From contig DVIX01000095.1 in the NCBI GenBank assembly GCA_018710935.1, positions 1 to 51,290 of the forward strand: a stretch of 51,290 bases of DNA, in the 5' to 3' direction. This DNA is from Candidatus Avirikenella pullistercoris. GTDB taxonomy: Bacteria > Bacteroidota > Bacteroidia > Bacteroidales > Rikenellaceae. Made by a program: the position numbers and the translations under genes. Shown in pieces: positions 36,533-45,617 of the stretch (position 1 is the stretch's first letter; every line of letters begins with the position of its first letter). A model generated the notes under the pieces. That model was not told where the DNA came from. It made no database searches and worked only from the letters and a program-made list of their open reading frames with translations.

Positions 36533-38623
36533 ATGAAACAAAATTATATTCTATCTGCTTTTGCAGTTTCTTTATTATCTTATACGGTTATGGCACAAAA
36601 TCCTTTATTGGAGGCATTTGATACTCCGTTTCAGACACCTCCTTTCGATAAAATAAAAACAGAACATTATTTACCGGCATTTGAACAGGCGATAGAAGAA
36701 GCTCGGAATGAGATTGATTTGATTATCGCTAATGAGGAAGCCCCTAATTTTGAAAATACGATTGAGGCGCTGGAATTTGCAGGAAGACGCTTGAATATGA
36801 TTCAGAATATCTTTTTTAATCTGAATAATGCGGCAACCAGTGATGAAATGCAACAAGTTGCATTGAAAGTATCTCCTTTGATTACTGAATTCGGAAATGA
36901 TATTTCGTTGAATGAACGGCTTTTTGCAAAGGTTAAAACAGTATATGTCGATCGTGATAACTTTTTTTTGGATAAAGAACAAAGACGTTTATTGGAAAAG
37001 ACCTATAAAAGTTTTACTCGTAGTGGGGCGGATCTTACTGGAAAAGATAAAGAAAATTATAGGGCTATTACAAAGGAGTTGTCTAACCTGAGTTTGCAAT
37101 TCAATCAAAATTTATTGGCTGCTACCAATGCTTTTGTTTTGCATTTGACCGATGTTGCCGATATAGAAGGGCTTCCTTCGTTCGTATTGGATATGGGGGA
37201 AGCTGAAGCGAAAAACAGAGGATTGGATGGCTGGGTATTTACTTTGCAGGCTCCTAGTATGCAGCCGTTTATGAAATATTCTAAAAAACGGGGGTTGCGG
37301 GAGAAAATGTGGAAAGCGTATAATAGCCGTTGTTTTGCAGATGATAGCATGAGTAATAAAGAAATTATTAAAAGGATTACCGATTTGCGTTTACAGAAAG
37401 CACGATTGTTAGGATACGATACTCACGCAGATTATGTGTTGGAAGAACGTATGGCAAAGAATATTCCTACGGTAAACGGTTTTCTGGAACAACTTTTAGA
37501 CAAGTCGATTTCGTATGCCCGTGAAGAGGTGGCTGAAATACAAGAGTATGCTCGTAAAAAAGGATTTGACCAGGAGTTGATGCCATGGGATTTTGGTTAT
37601 TATTCTGATAAATTGAAAGATGAAAAATATACGTTGAATGATGAATTATTGAAACCGTATTTCAAATTGGAAAATTTGGAAAAGGGAATTTTCATCTTGG
37701 CGAATAAGTTGTATGGATTGTCTTTTAAGGAAAATTCGGAAATTCCTGTTTATCACCCCGATGTGAAAGTCTATGAGGTGTATGATGAGACCGGAAAATT
37801 TTTGGCTGTATTGTATATGGATTATTTCCCTAGGGAAAGCAAATTGGGAGGGGCATGGATGACAGTATTCCGAGAACAGGGAATATATGGTGGGAAGGAA
37901 TTCCGTCCTTTTGTTTCAGTGGTCACGAATTTTACCAAGCCTACGCCGGGAAAACCTTCTTTGTTGACTTTTGAGGAGGTGACGACTTTGCTGCATGAAT
38001 TCGGGCATGCGTTACACGGAATGCTTTCAGAAGGGCGTTATCCTTCTGTGACAGGAACAAATGTTGCATGGGATTTTGTGGAACTTCCTTCCCAGATTAT
38101 GGAAAATTGGGCTACGGAAAAAGAGTTTCTTGCTTTATGGGCGAATCATTACCAAACGGGTGAGGTGATTCCTGATGAGTTGATAGAGAAGATAAAGTCG
38201 GCTAAAAATTTCTTAAGTGCTTATGCCAATGTCCGCCAACTTTCTTTCGGTATGGATGATATGGCATGGCATACGATTCGACAACCGGTAACAGAGCCGG
38301 TAGAGCTTTTCGAACGTCATGCGACGGAGAAAACTCAGTTATTACCGGTTATTGACAATACTTGTTTCTCTACTTCATTCGGGCATATATTTGCGGGAGG
38401 GTATTCCGCCGGATATTACAGTTATAAATGGGCGGAAGTGTTGGAAGCCGATGCTTTTTCTCTGTTTAAAGAGAAAGGGGGATTCGATCGGGAAGTAGCC
38501 GATTCTTTCAGAAAAAATGTTCTTTCTCAAGGAGATAAGGATGATGCAATGACTTTGTTTGTCAATTTTAGGGGGCATGAACCGCGTGTAGATGCCTTGT
38601 TAGAAAAGTTAGGTTTGAAATAG
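36533..38623 (+). CDS. dcp: M3 family peptidyl-dipeptidase Dcp
   Basis: A 696-residue thimet-type zinc peptidase removing C-terminal dipeptides. An N-terminal signal peptide (cleavage expected after YTVMA, residue 21) puts it in the periplasm. The N-terminal helical half starts NPLLEAFDTPFQTPPFDKIKTEHY, a Dcp hallmark. The zinc motif HEFGH lies at 488-492, with the third ligand in FVELPSQIMENWA. FGHIFAGGYSAGYYSYKWAEVLEADAF near the end is the conserved substrate-binding loop. It starts 41 bp after lptD. Confidence 0.92.
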   Translation: MKQNYILSAFAVSLLSYTVMAQNPLLEAFDTPFQTPPFDKIKTEHYLPAFEQAIEEARNEIDLIIANEEAPNFENTIEALEFAGRRLNMIQNIFFNLNNAATSDEMQQVALKVSPLITEFGNDISLNERLFAKVKTVYVDRDNFFLDKEQRRLLEKTYKSFTRSGADLTGKDKENYRAITKELSNLSLQFNQNLLAATNAFVLHLTDVADIEGLPSFVLDMGEAEAKNRGLDGWVFTLQAPSMQPFMKYSKKRGLREKMWKAYNSRCFADDSMSNKEIIKRITDLRLQKARLLGYDTHADYVLEERMAKNIPTVNGFLEQLLDKSISYAREEVAEIQEYARKKGFDQELMPWDFGYYSDKLKDEKYTLNDELLKPYFKLENLEKGIFILANKLYGLSFKENSEIPVYHPDVKVYEVYDETGKFLAVLYMDYFPRESKLGGAWMTVFREQGIYGGKEFRPFVSVVTNFTKPTPGKPSLLTFEEVTTLLHEFGHALHGMLSEGRYPSVTGTNVAWDFVELPSQIMENWATEKEFLALWANHYQTGEVIPDELIEKIKSAKNFLSAYANVRQLSFGMDDMAWHTIRQPVTEPVELFERHATEKTQLLPVIDNTCFSTSFGHIFAGGYSAGYYSYKWAEVLEADAFSLFKEKGGFDREVADSFRKNVLSQGDKDDAMTLFVNFRGHEPRVDALLEKLGLK

Positions 38624-38664
38624 TCTTTATGGAAACGGGAAAGATGTTATAATAAAAAAGGAAG

Positions 38665-39192
38665 ATGAACGTTAAATATTTGATAATATATGGTTTCGTA
38701 TTATTTCTGCTTTTTTCCTGTAAGAAAGAGGAGGAGAATGATAGCGAGGGAAACCAAAGGGAACGGATAGAATCGTACCTATCCGGGATCAATGCGGAAT
38801 ATACGGCAATAAACGGAGTGTATCGCATCTTTTTGAATGAAGAACCGGTAACAGGAGTACGTTTGGACGGAGGGGATTCGTTATATTTCAATTATGCATT
38901 TTTTACATTCAGAAATAAACCGGATTCCTTACTTGATACCAATATAGAGTCTATTGCTTTGGAGTATAATTTCGATACCCGTTATCTGGATTTTTTGGAA
39001 AGAGGAATAATATATGGCGAGACTGATATATTGGATGGGCTTGAACGGGGATTGCAGGGATGTCAGGCAGGGGATACGTTGATGTTATTTGTTCCTAGCA
39101 AATATGCTTATGGAAATAAAATGAGCGGGATGGCGAAAAAATCGGCTACAATTGCTATCTTTGTTTCGCTGGAAAAGGTAGTGAAAAATTGA
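38665..39192 (+). CDS. FKBP-type peptidyl-prolyl isomerase-like lipoprotein
   Basis: A 175-residue lipoprotein with signal MNVKYLIIYGFVLFLLFSC and lipidated Cys19, followed by a charged linker KKEEENDSEGNQRER. The C-terminal 110 residues form a diverged FKBP domain: GDSLYFNYAFFTF at the start, GLERGLQGCQAGDTLMLFVPSKYAYGN and the closing TIAIFVSLEKV. It probably acts as a folding helper at the outer membrane. Its larger paralogue follows 54 bp later. Confidence 0.82.
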   Translation: MNVKYLIIYGFVLFLLFSCKKEEENDSEGNQRERIESYLSGINAEYTAINGVYRIFLNEEPVTGVRLDGGDSLYFNYAFFTFRNKPDSLLDTNIESIALEYNFDTRYLDFLERGIIYGETDILDGLERGLQGCQAGDTLMLFVPSKYAYGNKMSGMAKKSATIAIFVSLEKVVKN

Positions 39193-39246
39193 GATAATCC
39201 GAATGTTCGGATTGAGAGAGGTTTATAATACCAAATAATTAATTAA

Positions 39247-40317
39247 ATGACACGAAACAGATATTTTCAGTTTATTTTTTGTATTGGCTTTTTGGCTGTC
39301 ATGGCATCATGTGCAGATAAAGTTGATGTAGATTTGAGTGAAAATGAAGATGCCACCTTTACGGCGTGGATGGCAAAAAATAGACCGGATATGCCAGAGG
39401 TGAGGCCGGGATTGTATTATCAGATACATAGGGCTGCAAATGGAGATGAGTCTACCCGTCCGAGTTATAACTCATGGGTGGAGATTACTTTCGACGGGAA
39501 AAATCTAAATGGCGATTATTTTGTCAATATGTACGGCCGTCGGGCGAAATATCTGGGAACATTCACTTCTTTTACACATTATGCACCTTTGGTCGTACAG
39601 CTTTATCCTGAAAATCCAAGGTTTGTGATGGGACAGTATTTGGCGCTTCATGAAATGAATGTAGGCGACTCTGTAGAGATGTATATGTCTTCTAAATATG
39701 CTTATGGTTCCGGCGGTTCTACGGCGAATACCGTAGATGGATTTCGGGGAAATATAGTTTTGGGAGGATATACGCCTGCCCATATAACGATGAAACTGAA
39801 TGCGAGCACTCGTGATATCGAAGAAATGCGTTTGGAGCAGGTTATGGAGTATGCAGAAAATGTGTTGGGCATACCGAGGGCGGATTCGCTAAAAAAAGGA
39901 TTTTATCTTAAGATAACACAGGAAAATCCAGAAGGAGATATCATCGGAGAAGATTCTATCGCGTATGTTTATTATGTAGGTAAGTTTTTGGATGGTTTTA
40001 TTTTTGCTACGAATGATGAACCGGTAGCGCGGGCTAATCATATATTTGTATCAGATAGGGCGGATGAGTTAGGAACTTCCGAGTCTTGGTACGATGCATT
40101 GCAATTCGAGGCAACGAACCTAACGACTACTACAGTAGAGGGATTTCGGGAAGCTGTAATGAATATGCGTACCGGAGAAAAAGGGATTGCCGTCTTTACT
40201 TCCGATTGGGGATATGGGGCAAGCGGCGATACGTCTGACAGTACGGTTATACAACCGTATGATCCGTTGGTTTACGAATTGGAAGTATATAAAACAAGGC
40301 CGGAAAGGAAACGCTAA
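39247..40317 (+). CDS. Lipoprotein with two FKBP-like domains
   Basis: A 356-residue lipoprotein with signal MTRNRYFQFIFCIGFLAVMASC and lipidated Cys22. Two diverged FKBP modules follow: about 60-185 (WVEITFDGKNLNGDYF ... MNVGDSVEMYMSSKYAYGSGG) and about 200-350 (DSIAYVYYVGKFLDGFIFATN ... MRTGEKGIAVFTSDWGYGASG ... LVYELEVYKT). It resembles GldI-like isomerase lipoproteins of Bacteroidota. The tandem arrangement with the preceding single-domain gene suggests duplication. Isomerase activity is not certain because active-site residues are diverged. Confidence 0.8.
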   Translation: MTRNRYFQFIFCIGFLAVMASCADKVDVDLSENEDATFTAWMAKNRPDMPEVRPGLYYQIHRAANGDESTRPSYNSWVEITFDGKNLNGDYFVNMYGRRAKYLGTFTSFTHYAPLVVQLYPENPRFVMGQYLALHEMNVGDSVEMYMSSKYAYGSGGSTANTVDGFRGNIVLGGYTPAHITMKLNASTRDIEEMRLEQVMEYAENVLGIPRADSLKKGFYLKITQENPEGDIIGEDSIAYVYYVGKFLDGFIFATNDEPVARANHIFVSDRADELGTSESWYDALQFEATNLTTTTVEGFREAVMNMRTGEKGIAVFTSDWGYGASGDTSDSTVIQPYDPLVYELEVYKTRPERKR

Positions 40318-40322
40318 AGAAT

Positions 40323-41033
40323 ATGTGTGGACGCCTTTATCTTATTCCTACTCCTTTGGTAGAAACGGATGAGCCGTTTTTATATGTTCCTCTTTTCAAT
40401 AAGGAGGTGATATGCAGATTGGATTGTTTCGTTGTGGAGGAGTTGCGTACGGCCCGTCGTTTTTTAAGCAAATGTAAAATAGGAAAACCCATTGACAGTT
40501 TACGGTTTTTTGAACTGAATGAGCATACCGCTCCGATGCAAATAGAAGAGATGTTGAAGCCGTTGTTCGAAGGTAATGATGTCGGATTGATGTCGGAAGC
40601 CGGAGTGCCAGGAGTAGCCGATCCGGGGGCTGAGTTGGTTGCTTTGGCTCATAAAAAAGAAATAGAAGTGATTCCTCTTATCGGTCCTTCTTCTATTTTG
40701 TTATCGTTGATGGCTTCGGGAATGAATGGACAATCGTTTTGCTTTAACGGATACTTGCCTGTTAAAACGGGGGAAAAAATAAAAAAGATAAAAGAGTTGG
40801 AACATAGGGCTTTAGTGGAAGATGTAACTCAACTTTTTATCGAAGCCCCATATCGTAATGAACGTCTTTTCGATGAGCTTTTGCAGATATTGAATCCTTT
40901 AACCCGTTTATGTGTGGCAGTGAATATTACCGCTCCTACTCAGTTTATCCGTACTGCGACTATCGGAGAGTGGCGTAAATCTGCTAAACCTGATTTCCAT
41001 AAAATACCGGCTATTTTTCTTATCGGAGTATAG
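40323..41033 (+). CDS. Tetrapyrrole methylase-family SAM methyltransferase (RsmI-like)
   Basis: A 236-residue SAM-dependent methyltransferase of the tetrapyrrole methylase superfamily, related to RsmI (16S rRNA 2'-O-methyltransferase). It shows LYLIPTPL at the start, the SAM-binding SEAGVPGVADPGAELV, then IGPSSILLSLMASGMNGQSFCFNGYLP and EAPYRNERLFDELL. It is shorter than RsmI (about 280 residues) and lacks RsmI's C-terminal helical domain; Bacteroidota often carry this shorter form beside true RsmI. It starts 5 bp after the FKBP gene. Confidence 0.85.
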   Translation: MCGRLYLIPTPLVETDEPFLYVPLFNKEVICRLDCFVVEELRTARRFLSKCKIGKPIDSLRFFELNEHTAPMQIEEMLKPLFEGNDVGLMSEAGVPGVADPGAELVALAHKKEIEVIPLIGPSSILLSLMASGMNGQSFCFNGYLPVKTGEKIKKIKELEHRALVEDVTQLFIEAPYRNERLFDELLQILNPLTRLCVAVNITAPTQFIRTATIGEWRKSAKPDFHKIPAIFLIGV

Positions 41034-41044
41034 AAAAAGTTCTG

Positions 41045-42697
41045 TTACAGGCGTTTTTTGAATATCCATCTGATTAATAGTAATAATATTAGGACAAAGG
41101 AAGTGTAAAGGATAAAATATCCGAATTTATTTTTATGTTCCCAACTGATCAGGAGCGTTGCTCCGATGAATAATCCGATTAGGATAATTGTATAGGCAAG
41201 CCGGAGGCTTACCTGTTTGAAAGTTTTGACAAATAACATATCGTCGTTTAATTTGATATCGTGTTTGATTTTACCCTCTTTTATTTTATAAAGTATTTCT
41301 CCGATATCGTCGGGTAAGTTACGGATTAAGTTTATGTAATTTTGTGCGGTATCGTATATTTCGTAGGCTATTTTTCTTGCAGAGTACCGTTCCCTTAAAA
41401 TATATTGGGAATAAGGCAATACAATAGGAGCCAAGGATAGATTGGGAGCAAGGTTTTCCGCAAACTTTTCAAGAGTCGCCATTGCTTTTATCAGCATAAA
41501 AATACCTGAGGGAATATGTAATTTATATTGTATCAGTATTTGAATGGAACTTTCTAGTACTTTAGAAAAGTTTTTAAGTTCTACTACTTTGACATTGAAA
41601 TTTTGCATTAGCATCTGATGAATGGCAAAATTCAGTTCGTCTTCATATTCAAAAAATTGTTTCCCACATAAAGTTAGTAATGATTTGGTAATTATGGTAC
41701 TTTGTTTCTTCTCGAATCCGATTGTAAAATCTGCCAGGAAGTTAATATCTTTAGAACGCAGCATGCCTACCATTCCGAAGTCGATGAATGCAACGGTATC
41801 ACCGGGTAATACGAACAAATTCCCAGGATGTGGGTCTGCGTGAAAGAATCCGTATTTCATAATCATAGTAAAAATGGCATTCGCTCCGTTGGTTACAGTT
41901 TGTTCCGGATCCAGCCCGTGGTCTTTCAATACCTGAGGATTGTCCGGTGTGATACCTGCGATGTATTCCGATACAATGACATTTTTTGTCGTATATTCTT
42001 CATAAACATTAGGAATTTTAATCGTGGGAGAGTCGGCGAACATTTGTCGGAAGATTTTGTTATTATTGGCTTCATTATTATAATCCAGCTCTTTAAGAAT
42101 GCTAACGGAGAATTCATCTACTAACCCTACGATATTGATAGCGGTTAGTTCCGGATATTTTTTCGCCAATTTCCGGGCGAGATATTTCATTAAATAGATA
42201 TCCAATCGGATTTTATTTGCAATAAAAGGGCGTTGTACCTTTATGACTACTTCTTCTCCTGATTTTAATCTCCCCCGATATACTTGTCCGATGGAAGCAG
42301 CGGCAAGAGGAGTTTGGGAAAAACAGGAAAAAATGTCATTGATATTTTTCCCCAATGCTTTTTCTATAATCAGGATAGCAGCATTGTTATCGAACGGGGC
42401 TACTTTCGATTGCAATTTTTTCAGCTCTTTACGTAACCGATCGGATACGACATCCGAACGGTCGGCCAATATTTGTCCGAATTTTACATAGGTCGGTCCA
42501 AGGGCTTCGATAGTTTGACGGATGCGTTCGGGGGTGGAATATACGGTTTTCCCTGTATTTTTTCTTCGTTTTCTGCCGATACGAAAAAGGAAAGAGTGGT
42601 CTCCCAGTTCAATAAAAGCATATTTGGTTAATATGGCTGTTATTTGAAAAGCTCTTTTAATTTTTAGGAATGGTATGTATATGTTTAATGTTTGCAT
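41045..42697 (-). CDS. UbiB/AarF (ABC1) family atypical kinase
   Basis: A 550-residue membrane-associated ABC1 kinase-like protein. It has KPGQ-type N-terminal signature LGPTYVKFGQILADRSD, the ATP loop PLAAASIGQVYRG, the catalytic HADPHPGNLFV and FIDFGMVG motifs, and two C-terminal membrane helices (about 498-518 and 525-545). UbiB relatives assist isoprenoid quinone synthesis; menaquinone would be the expected quinone here. The first 13 bp overlap the preceding small gene, so the two are translationally coupled. Confidence 0.9.
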   Translation of the reverse strand: MQTLNIYIPFLKIKRAFQITAILTKYAFIELGDHSFLFRIGRKRRKNTGKTVYSTPERIRQTIEALGPTYVKFGQILADRSDVVSDRLRKELKKLQSKVAPFDNNAAILIIEKALGKNINDIFSCFSQTPLAAASIGQVYRGRLKSGEEVVIKVQRPFIANKIRLDIYLMKYLARKLAKKYPELTAINIVGLVDEFSVSILKELDYNNEANNNKIFRQMFADSPTIKIPNVYEEYTTKNVIVSEYIAGITPDNPQVLKDHGLDPEQTVTNGANAIFTMIMKYGFFHADPHPGNLFVLPGDTVAFIDFGMVGMLRSKDINFLADFTIGFEKKQSTIITKSLLTLCGKQFFEYEDELNFAIHQMLMQNFNVKVVELKNFSKVLESSIQILIQYKLHIPSGIFMLIKAMATLEKFAENLAPNLSLAPIVLPYSQYILRERYSARKIAYEIYDTAQNYINLIRNLPDDIGEILYKIKEGKIKHDIKLNDDMLFVKTFKQVSLRLAYTIILIGLFIGATLLISWEHKNKFGYFILYTSFVLILLLLIRWIFKKRL

Positions 42698-43002
42698 GTT
42701 TGGTTTGCATTTTGATTGATATTTGCAGACAGTTCTTTTATAGCCTCCGTTAATTCTTGTAGGTTTTTCGATATTTGCAGGAGAATTTCATCATTGTTTT
42801 GGGAATGAGGAATTGTTTCGGATTTTTCATCGGATGCCGGTTTTAATCGGGAGAATATTTCTTGCTCTAATTCTAGCATCCGGAGGTCGGATTGTGACCT
42901 CTCTTTTTCTATCGTTTCCGTAAGTTTATCGATAAAGGCTTCTTTGTCGCTTATTGCTCCGGAAAGGATTAATTCTACTATTTTATCGTATGGTATCGGC
43001 AT
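42685..43002 (-). CDS. Small coiled-coil protein coupled to the UbiB-type kinase, unknown function
   Basis: A 105-residue soluble, charged protein with two predicted helical stretches: residues 22-53 (IDKLTETIEKERSQSDLRML...) and 73-96 (LLQISKNLQELTEAIKELSA), joined by a polar linker. No named domain is recognised. Its 3' end overlaps the kinase start by 13 bp, which argues that the product acts with the kinase, perhaps as an assembly or phasin-like partner. That role is inference. Confidence 0.72.
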   Translation of the reverse strand: MPIPYDKIVELILSGAISDKEAFIDKLTETIEKERSQSDLRMLELEQEIFSRLKPASDEKSETIPHSQNNDEILLQISKNLQELTEAIKELSANINQNANQTCKH

Positions 43003-43169
43003 ATCGGAGATTTTGTTGCGGTTTTAAGTTGCAGACAGAGAAAAATATTTGGAAAGAGTACTTTTTTTGTGTTCTTAACAATTATTTAACAATCATTTGC
43101 TTATTTTGTAAAACTCTGCATGATATATGCCACAGTTAAAGGAGAAATTCATTTTTTAATGTTAAGAAT

Positions 43170-43844
43170 ATGAGTTATAAAGTTTTATTGGTTGATGACG
43201 AACCGGATATTCTTGAATTTGTAAGTTATAATCTTACGAAAGAGGGTTTTGACGTTTATACGGCATCTAACGGGAAAGAGGCGGTAACGAAAGCGTTGGA
43301 GATCATTCCGCATTTGGTGATTTTGGATGTGATGATGCCTGTTATGGATGGGGTGGAAGCGTGTGAACAAATGCGGAGTTATGAACAATTGAAACATACG
43401 ATAATTGCTTTTTTGACTGCACGGGGAGAAGATTATTCGCAGATTGCGGGATTCGATGCTGGAGCAGACGATTATATCAGTAAACCTATTAGCCCTAAGG
43501 TGTTGGTGAGCAGAGTGAAGGCATTGTTAAAACGGCTCGATGCAGGAGAGGGAGGGAATGAGCATGACCAGGAAAAATATCTGAGAATAGACAGAGAGCG
43601 TTATTTGGTGATTACGGAAACGGGAAAAGAGTTGTCTTTACCGAGAAAAGAGTTTGAGTTATTGGCTCTTTTGTATTCTAAACCACACAAGGTCTTTTCT
43701 CGGGAAGAAATTTTTTCTGCGGTATGGGGAGACGATGTAATTGTCGGAGACAGGACAATCGATGTCCATATCCGTAAGTTGCGGGAAAAAATAGGTGAAA
43801 ATCATATTGTTACTATAAAAGGAGTGGGATACAAATACGAATAA
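43170..43844 (+). CDS. OmpR/PhoB-family response regulator
   Basis: A 224-residue two-domain regulator. The receiver has the acidic pocket DDEP (9-12), phospho-acceptor Asp53 in VILDVMMPVMDG, Thr83 and Lys105 in YISKP. The C-terminal winged helix (about 130-224) has LPRKEFELLALLYSKPHKVFSREEIFSAVWG and DVHIRKLREKIG. It binds DNA when phosphorylated. No histidine kinase gene is adjacent: the left neighbour is on the other strand and the right neighbour is an ankyrin protein, so the partner must lie elsewhere. Confidence 0.92.
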   Translation: MSYKVLLVDDEPDILEFVSYNLTKEGFDVYTASNGKEAVTKALEIIPHLVILDVMMPVMDGVEACEQMRSYEQLKHTIIAFLTARGEDYSQIAGFDAGADDYISKPISPKVLVSRVKALLKRLDAGEGGNEHDQEKYLRIDRERYLVITETGKELSLPRKEFELLALLYSKPHKVFSREEIFSAVWGDDVIVGDRTIDVHIRKLREKIGENHIVTIKGVGYKYE

Positions 43845-43885
43845 AATTTTTTAAGTGTTTCCGTTCTATTTTTCTGGAGTTTTAT

Positions 43886-43893
43886 TATCTTTG
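43886..43893 (+). promoter_or_regulatory. Candidate -7 promoter box of the ankyrin gene
   Basis: TATCTTTG, a perfect Bacteroidota -7 box, about 80 bp upstream of the start codon. It has no good -33 box. Transcription would begin near 43900. Confidence 0.45.
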
Positions 43894-43900
43894 TTGATAA

Positions 43901-43921
43901 GGGGGAAATCGTATTTCTCCC
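43901..43921 (+). other. Stable stem-loop at the predicted 5' end of the ankyrin mRNA
   Basis: Nine base pairs (43901-43909 with 43913-43921, one G-T) with a 3-nt loop, at the predicted transcription start. No T-run follows, so it is not a terminator. It may protect the mRNA 5' end. Confidence 0.45.
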
Positions 43922-43971
43922 GTTTGTTGTTAAAATAGCTTTGTTTTCCGGAAATTTATTTTTCAAATAGA

Positions 43972-45486
43972 ATGGGACAATGGTATTTGTTGTCGGATTT
44001 TGTAAAAAACTTATGTATTAAAAGGGATTTTTATGCCCTTAATGTTTTATATCATCAGTTAATCGATAAGTTTGCAAGGGTAGGACTGCTTCCTGTCTGC
44101 CGTTATAATGTAACGATTCATGCGAATAATATATATGTCGCTGAAATTTCCGGAGTGGAATGTGCTTTCAGATTAGTAGACCGGCAGGGCAACGATATGG
44201 TATTGTCGGCTGCTCAAAAGATTCCTTTATCTGATAAGGAGAAAATCAAGGAAAGGAATATTTATATCTATTCCATTCTTTTGTCGTTGGCTGTATTGAA
44301 AGTAACGCCGGAAATATTTTCCGATTATTCCCGTGATAATGTTTTATTGGTTGCTAAGGAGGATTTCGACGAGTGGGCAACGAACGATGTTACTAAATTT
44401 ATTGCCAATAATTGTTTGGAAGATAAAGAAGTTCGGCGATGGTTCGATTTGTTAAAAGATATTTATTTCGGTACATCGGTAATATTGGAAGAACGATTGA
44501 CAGGTATTCCTGAAAATGAACGGGTAGCCGGTGAAGAGCAGAATAGATTTAAAAGGGGAAATAAAGGAAGTGATAACCGTAAAAACTGTGCGGATGATAT
44601 TCATACGGTTGAACCTTGTATAAATGTAGCCGACTGTAATATTGAACTGGGTGCAGATGGAAAACCCTTGCAGAAAATACCTGTTTTTACGGCTTGTGAA
44701 ATGGGGTTTGCCGAAACTTTATGGGAAAGAATTACATCCCGTGGTTTTAATATCGATGAAAAGAACAGCAGGGGTTATACGTTGTTACATGTTGCTTGTA
44801 ACAGAGGTTATGAAGAGATTGTCCAGATGTTGTTGAAGAAAGGGGCGAATGTGAATATGCGTGACGGGAGGTGTTCTCGTTTGAAGAATCTGTTTAATTT
44901 ACGGGGAGAAACGCCTTTGCATAGGGCGGTCGTCTGTAATAACTCCAATGTAGTGCGGATGCTGATAGAGGCGAAGGCAAATGTGAATGTATTTGATTAT
45001 TATGCACGTACGCCATTACATTATGCCTGTATTCACGGAAATATGGAGATTATCCGGTATCTGGTAGAAAATGGAGCATGGTTGAATGTGCGGGATGATT
45101 ATGGAAATCAACCTGCTTTATTGGCGGTAAAAAGAGGACGGTTTGAAATTGTCAAATATTTTGTTTATAAAGGAGTTGATATTGATGTTGCTAATAATGC
45201 GGGAGAAACAATGCTTTATAAAGCGGTTAAGGAGGGGGATTGTGATATAGTGACGTTTTTAATCGAACATGGGGCGGATGTGGATTTTCGTGACCGGAAT
45301 TATCGTAATGCATTGCATTTGGCTGTAGAGAATGAGAATATAGAGTTGATAAATTATTTTATAAATAAGGGAGTAGATAGTGAGGCAAAAGATATTAAAG
45401 ATCGTTCTCCGCTGAATTATGCGGAAAAATCTTTGAATATGGCTTTGTTAAAAACGATGAATCTTAAAAAGAATATTCCGGAATAG
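43972..45486 (+). CDS. Ankyrin-repeat protein with an uncharacterised N-terminal domain
   Basis: A 504-residue soluble protein without signal peptide. Residues 1-220 form an unrecognised, mostly helical domain (MGQWYLLSDFVKNLCIKRDFYALNVLYHQLIDKF..., SILLSLAVLKVTPEIF), ending in a charged linker. Residues 230-495 hold about eight ankyrin repeats, for example GYTLLHVACNRGYEEIVQML, ETPLHRAVVCNNSNVVRMLI and RTPLHYACIHGNMEIIRYLV; one loop is expanded (GRCSRLKNLFNLRG). Ankyrin arrays bind proteins; the N-terminal domain may set the function. It lies downstream of an orphan response regulator, separated by 127 bp with its own promoter. Confidence 0.85.
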   Translation: MGQWYLLSDFVKNLCIKRDFYALNVLYHQLIDKFARVGLLPVCRYNVTIHANNIYVAEISGVECAFRLVDRQGNDMVLSAAQKIPLSDKEKIKERNIYIYSILLSLAVLKVTPEIFSDYSRDNVLLVAKEDFDEWATNDVTKFIANNCLEDKEVRRWFDLLKDIYFGTSVILEERLTGIPENERVAGEEQNRFKRGNKGSDNRKNCADDIHTVEPCINVADCNIELGADGKPLQKIPVFTACEMGFAETLWERITSRGFNIDEKNSRGYTLLHVACNRGYEEIVQMLLKKGANVNMRDGRCSRLKNLFNLRGETPLHRAVVCNNSNVVRMLIEAKANVNVFDYYARTPLHYACIHGNMEIIRYLVENGAWLNVRDDYGNQPALLAVKRGRFEIVKYFVYKGVDIDVANNAGETMLYKAVKEGDCDIVTFLIEHGADVDFRDRNYRNALHLAVENENIELINYFINKGVDSEAKDIKDRSPLNYAEKSLNMALLKTMNLKKNIPE

Positions 45487-45571
45487 GATATGGAAACGAT
45501 AAAGATGTACAGAAATATTATAGGAAAATAGATCTGGCCGTAAGAAAATAAAGTAATTAAGGAATGAAAAT

Positions 45572-45604
45572 AAGAGGGCATGGAATATTCCATGCCCTCT
45601 TTTA
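45572..45604. terminator. Bidirectional terminator between the ankyrin gene and pdxA
   Basis: A perfect 28-nt palindrome (45573-45600, arms AGAGGGCATGGAAT and ATTCCATGCCCTCT) with A and T runs outside, between convergent genes. Confidence 0.9.
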
Positions 45605-45617
45605 TAGAGGTAAGAGA

